64,000 nucleotides of DNA from Streptomyces sp. NBC_00370. GTDB lineage: Bacteria; Actinomycetota; Actinomycetes; Streptomycetales; Streptomycetaceae. Location of the stretch: contig NZ_CP107968.1 in assembly GCF_036084755.1 (NCBI RefSeq), positions 3,251,001 to 3,315,000 of the forward strand, given 5' to 3'. The notes beneath the pieces were generated by a model that saw nothing but the letters and a program-made list of their open reading frames with translations, did no database searches and was not told the origin of the DNA. Positions 56,979 through 64,000 of this stretch are shown here, one piece after another. How positions within the stretch are numbered: the first letter of the stretch is position 1; each line of letters begins with the position of its first letter. Position numbers and translations under genes: made by a program.

Positions 56979-57677
56979 GTGTCCATCACGGGGGAGACGG
57001 CAGCGGCATGGCTCATGGCGGGCGCGCGGGGCGACATCCCGGTGGACACCCCGCGCGACCCGGCCCGTGAAGCTGCCAGACGCGAACTGTCCAAGCCGCT
57101 GTACCACCAGAACGACCCCAGCCTCCTCCGCCGCGCACTGGACCGGTTCTGGGACTGGGTCGACGACCTCTTCAACTCCGCCTCCGGCGCGACCCCCGGC
57201 GGCACACTCGGACTCATCGCCGTCGCCGTACTCGTCCTCGCGCTGGCAGCCGCCCTCTGGTGGCGCCTCGGCACCCCCCGCCGCATACCCGGCACTGCGG
57301 GGACGCTCTTCGACGAGGGCCCCCGCAGCGCCGCCGAGCACCGCACCGCGGCGGAAGCACACGCGGCGGCCGGACGCTGGAACCAGGCCCTCCAGGAACG
57401 GATGCGAGCCGTCGTCCGCTCCCTGGAGGAACGGGCCCTGCTCGACCCGCGTCCCGGCCGCACCGCCGTCGAAGCAGCCCTCGACGCCGGACACCCGCTC
57501 CCCGCACACGCCGACCGACTCCGAACCGCAGCCCGCGAGTTCGACGCCGTCACATACGGCGGCCGCACAGCCGACCAGGACGCATACCTGCGGATGCGGG
57601 AACTCGACCTCGCTCTGCAACGGGCAAAGCCCCAACTGAGCCCGGCAGCCGCCGGAGCGGGGGGAACCGCCCCATGA
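56979..57677 (+). CDS. DUF4129-domain membrane protein
   Basis: The 232-residue protein has one central membrane helix (LIAVAVLVLALAAALWW) and a C-terminal DUF4129 domain (EAHAAAGRWNQALQERMRAV, RTAVEAALDAG, FDAVTYGGRTADQDAYLRMR). The family is common next to MoxR/DUF58 systems. It starts GTG 4 bases after the upstream stop and overlaps the next gene by ATGA. Confidence 0.87.
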   Translation: MSITGETAAAWLMAGARGDIPVDTPRDPAREAARRELSKPLYHQNDPSLLRRALDRFWDWVDDLFNSASGATPGGTLGLIAVAVLVLALAAALWWRLGTPRRIPGTAGTLFDEGPRSAAEHRTAAEAHAAAGRWNQALQERMRAVVRSLEERALLDPRPGRTAVEAALDAGHPLPAHADRLRTAAREFDAVTYGGRTADQDAYLRMRELDLALQRAKPQLSPAAAGAGGTAP

Positions 57678-58917
57678 CCTCCCTGACCGACCCCGCTCCC
57701 CCCGTCGCCGCGCCCCCGGCCACATCCATCTCCCCGACGGCCCGGCAGATCTGGACCCGAGGCCGCGGACTCCTGCTGGCCCTCGTCATCCTCCTGATCG
57801 CCGGCATCACCTTGGCCGCCCTGAACTCCGGTGAGAAGCACGGCCGGCTCGACCCACGCTCCGCCGACCAGTTCGGCAGCCGCGCCACCGCCGAACTCCT
57901 CAAGGCCAGTGGCGTCTCCGTCGATGTCGCCACCACACTCCGCGAAGCCACAGCGGCCACCGGCCCGGACACCACACTCCTGGTGACCACACCCGACCTG
58001 CTGACTCCCGCTCAGCAACGGTCGCTGCACAACGCGACAGCGTCCTCCGGAGGCCGCACCGTCCTCCTCGGCGCCGGACCCGCCTCGGTCGGCATACTCG
58101 CCCCCGGCGTCCGCACGGACGCTCCCGCCCAGGTCTCCGCCCGCGCCCCCCGCTGCGCCCTCCCCGCCGCCCGCCGCGCGGGCACCGTCGACATCGGCGG
58201 CGAGCGCTACACGACGGACAGCACAACCGACGACACCAGCAGGACGAACGCCTGCTACCCGAGCGACGGACTGCCCAGCCTGCTCATCACCGGCACGGGG
58301 ACGGACACCGACGCCGGCACAGCCGACACCGTGCTGCTCGGCTCGCCCGACCTCCTCTACAACGAACGCCTCGACAAGCAGGGCAACGCGTCGCTGGCCC
58401 TTCAACTCCTCGGCTCCCGGCCTCATCTCGTCTGGTACCTCCCCTCGCTCACTGATCCCTCGGCAAACAGCAACGGCGATGACGGCGAAAAGAGCTTCAT
58501 CGACCTCATCCCTTCCGGCTGGCTCTGGGGCACCCTCCAGCTCTTCTTCGCCGCGATACTCGCCGCCGTCTGGCGAGCACGCAGGCTGGGCCCGCTCGTC
58601 CCGGAACGGCTCCCCGTAGCGATCCGCGCCTCGGAAGCCACCGAGGGCCGCGCCCGCCTCTACCGCAAGACCAACGCCAGGGACCGCGCGGCAACGGCAC
58701 TGCGCTCGGCGACCAGGGAACGGCTCGCCTCTCTTCTCGGCGTCCCGCCTGCGGACGCCCACTCCCCCCACGTCCTGACAGCCGCCGTCTCCGCGCGGCT
58801 CCCCCACGCCTCCGTGAACCCGTCAGCTCTGCTGTTCGGCCAGGCACCGGCCGAGGACGCCGCTCTCGTCCGCCTGGCCGACCAACTCGACGCCCTCGAA
58901 AGAGAGGTACGCACCTC

Positions 58918-58921
<4 letters not shown>
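57674..58921 (+). CDS. DUF4350-domain membrane protein
   Basis: The 415-residue protein has an N-terminal helix (LLLALVILLIAGITLAAL), an extracytoplasmic DUF4350 domain (FGSRATAELLKASGVSVDVA, LLVTTPDLLTPAQQRSL, HLVWYLPSL), a second helix (WGTLQLFFAAILAAVW) and a cytoplasmic helical tail. It overlaps both neighbours by four bases (ATGA). A role with the MoxR ATPase and DUF58 protein is inferred from the coupled operon. Confidence 0.88.
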
Positions 58922-59901
<980 letters not shown>

Positions 59902-59912
59902 GGCGATGACCC

Positions 59913-61223
59913 ATGGCCCTCACCGGACGAACCGCGCTACTGGCGGCCCTCGGCTCCATCCCCGTGGGCCTCTTCGCCCCCAGCTGGACCGGGATCCTTG
60001 CCGTCGAAGCCCCCCTGTCCCTCGCAATTCTGTGCGACTACGCCCTGGCCGCGCCAGTGCAAAAGCTCCAATTCACCCGAAGCGGTGACACCTCAGTTCG
60101 ACTCGGTGACGGCGCCGAGGTACAGCTCACCGTCACCAACCCCTCCCGCCGCCCTCTCCGCGCCCAACTCCGCGACGCCTGGCCGCCGAGCAGCTGGCAG
60201 GCAGGCACCGAACAGGCCGCGTCCCGCCACACCTTGACCGTGCCGGCAGGCGAACGCCGCAGACTCACCACACTGCTGCGCCCCAACCGCCGCGGCGACC
60301 GGCGCGCGGACCGCGTCACGGTGCGCTCGGTAGGACCGCTCGGCCTCGCGGCCCGGCAGGGCAACCACCAGGTGCCGTGGACGGTCCGCGTGCTGCCGCC
60401 CTTCACCAGCCGCAAGCACCTGCCGTCACGACTGGCCAGGCTCCGCGAACTCGACGGCCGCACCAGCGTCCTCACCCGCGGCGAGGGCACCGAATTCGAC
60501 AGCCTGCGCTCGTACGTACCCGGGGACGACACCCGCTCCATCGACTGGCGGGCCACCGCACGCCAGTCAGCGGTCGCCGTACGCACCTGGCGCCCCGAAC
60601 GCGACCGGCACATCCTCGTCGTCCTCGACACCGGCCGGACGTCGGCCGGCCGCGTCGGCGACATCCCGCGCCTGGACGCCTCGATGGACGCGACACTCCT
60701 GCTGGCCGCACTCGCGTCACGCGCGGGCGACAGGGTGGACCTGCTGGCCTACGACCGCAGGATCCGGGCCCAGGTGGCCCGCAGGTCGGGGGGTGACGTG
60801 CTGCCCGCCCTGGTGGCCGCGATGGCCACGCTCGAACCCGAACTGGTGGAGACGGATGCCCGCGGCCTCACGTCAGCGGTACTGAGAAACGCCAGGCGAG
60901 GTTCGCTGGTCGTACTGCTGACGACACTCGACGCGGCAGCGATCGAGGAAGGCCTGCTGCCCGTACTCCCCCAACTCACCCAGCGGCACACGGTCGTCGT
61001 GGCGTCGGTGGCCGACCCGCACGTAGAGGAAATGGCCGGCGGACGCGGAACAGTGGACACGGTCTACGAAGCAGCAGCAGGCAGCCAGGCCCAGGCCGGC
61101 CGACGCCGCACAGCGGAGCAGTTGCAGCGATACGGCGTGACGGTCGTTGACGCCACACCGGAGAAGCTGGCCCCGGCGCTGGCGGATGCATACCTGGCAT
61201 TGAAGGCGGCGGGTCGGCTGTAG
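59913..61223 (+). CDS. DUF58-domain protein
   Basis: The 436-residue protein has two N-terminal membrane helices, a beta-rich part and the DUF58 signature at about 200 (FDSLRSYVPGDDTRSIDWRA). A VWA-like domain with a MIDAS-type start (ILVVLDTGRTSAG) follows. It is the expected partner of MoxR and lies 11 bases after it. It ends the operon just before the rRNA cluster, towards which it is transcribed. Confidence 0.92.
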   Translation: MALTGRTALLAALGSIPVGLFAPSWTGILAVEAPLSLAILCDYALAAPVQKLQFTRSGDTSVRLGDGAEVQLTVTNPSRRPLRAQLRDAWPPSSWQAGTEQAASRHTLTVPAGERRRLTTLLRPNRRGDRRADRVTVRSVGPLGLAARQGNHQVPWTVRVLPPFTSRKHLPSRLARLRELDGRTSVLTRGEGTEFDSLRSYVPGDDTRSIDWRATARQSAVAVRTWRPERDRHILVVLDTGRTSAGRVGDIPRLDASMDATLLLAALASRAGDRVDLLAYDRRIRAQVARRSGGDVLPALVAAMATLEPELVETDARGLTSAVLRNARRGSLVVLLTTLDAAAIEEGLLPVLPQLTQRHTVVVASVADPHVEEMAGGRGTVDTVYEAAAGSQAQAGRRRTAEQLQRYGVTVVDATPEKLAPALADAYLALKAAGRL

Positions 61224-61232
61224 CGGGCCCTA

Positions 61233-61246
61233 GGCCCGAAAGGGCC
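61233..61246 (+). terminator. Weak hairpin after the DUF58 gene
   Basis: GGCCC-GAAA-GGGCC lies 10 bases past the stop. The stem is short, so its role as terminator is uncertain; it could still keep the operon from reading into the rRNA genes. Confidence 0.4.
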
Positions 61247-61281
61247 GGGCCGGGCTGGACAACTTGTTTTTGAACGCAGAA

Positions 61282-61312
61282 AAGCCCCCGCACCGTGAAG
61301 GTGCAGGGGCTT
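61282..61312 (-). terminator. Terminator of the rRNA operon
   Basis: In the minus-strand transcript AAGCCCCUGCACC pairs with GGUGCGGGGGCUU over 13 bp through one U-G pair, followed by UU. On the plus strand the same position is a C-A mismatch, so the hairpin suits the rRNA direction. It lies about 20 bases after 5S. Confidence 0.85.
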
Positions 61313-61332
61313 CCCTGATTTATCTAAAGATT

Positions 61333-61451
61333 GTTCGGCGGCGTCCTACTCTCCCACAGGGTCCCCCCTGCAGTACCATCGGCGCAATGAGGCTTAGCTT
61401 CCGGGTTCGGAATGTAACCGGGCGTTTCCCTCACGCAATGACCACCGAAAC
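61333..61451 (-). rRNA. rrf: 5S ribosomal RNA
   Basis: The minus strand reads GTTTCGGTGGTCATTGCGTG at the 5' end, contains CCGAACCCGGAAGCTAAGCC and ends GGACGCCGCCGAAC, matching Streptomyces 5S rRNA. The length is about 119 nt. It lies about 80 bases downstream of the 23S gene on the same strand. Confidence 0.96.
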
Positions 61452-61528
61452 ACTATGAAGTTGAACCACCGGATATGAACACAGCTGTTCGTTACTTCAG
61501 AACTAACACAGTGGACGCGAGCAACTGA

Positions 61529-64000
<2,472 letters not shown>

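Noticed and set aside
55043..58807. A 1254-codon open frame on the minus strand
   Set aside because: It crosses mtnA in another frame and runs antisense to three coupled plus-strand genes with clear domains.

Overview
The window is high-GC DNA with GTG/TTG starts, leaderless-looking genes and gene sets typical of Streptomyces (mtrAB-lpqB, pkaA/pkaB, the mat aggregation locus, a very large NAD-glutamate dehydrogenase, a LAETG sortase substrate). From memory, and unchecked, the gene order resembles the S. coelicolor chromosome around SCO2957 to SCO3020. It looks like core chromosome with one small accessory island.

Layout. 1-5967 (minus strand): the 5' end of an ABATE-domain gene, an nnaR-like HemD/winged-helix regulator, and a three-gene set of membrane acyltransferase, matB (deacetylase plus glycosyltransferase) and matA, predicted to make and perhaps modify a poly-N-acetylglucosamine-like surface glycan. 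6571-10716: the accessory island. Two paralogous 245-residue HTH/DUF5919-type regulators bracket a RsbW-like ATPase, a tandem winged-helix protein, an HD protein, a Nudix hydrolase and a small membrane protein. 10914-14828 (minus): ssrA (tmRNA), smpB, an S41 protease, ftsX and ftsE, which join ribosome rescue to division-linked wall control. 15093-17488: a small zinc-ribbon membrane protein, a LAETG surface protein with a 15-bp tandem repeat, and prfB. 17594-24322: the membrane kinases pkaB and pkaA, and divergently an FHA-FtsK/EssC-like protein.

24532-28155 is a sugar ABC importer with no ATPase gene; one permease carries an unusual extracytoplasmic insertion. 28288-34382 is a teichoic-acid-type wall polymer block: a bifunctional GT2/TagF-like polymerase, a TetR regulator, a TagGH-like exporter and a GT87-like glycosyltransferase. 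34448-41830 holds the NAD-glutamate dehydrogenase, a HAD hydrolase, a DUF6912-type protein and an Rv3235-like protein. 41950-49552 holds secA, a GNAT acetyltransferase, an AlkX/YcaQ-type glycosylase, an orphan NarL-type response regulator, long-form HPF and a ComF-type protein. 49623-54187 is mtrA-mtrB-lpqB, followed by mtnA. 55712-61223 is a plus-strand chain ending in DUF4129, DUF4350, MoxR and DUF58 genes. The window ends in an rRNA operon read on the minus strand: complete 5S and the 3' part of 23S.

Many genes serve the cell envelope (mat, ftsEX, sortase substrate, teichoic block, secA, mtrAB-lpqB) or translation and ribosome status (ssrA/smpB, prfB, hpf, rRNA). The least explained parts are the 6571-10716 island, the permease insertion and the FHA-FtsK protein.
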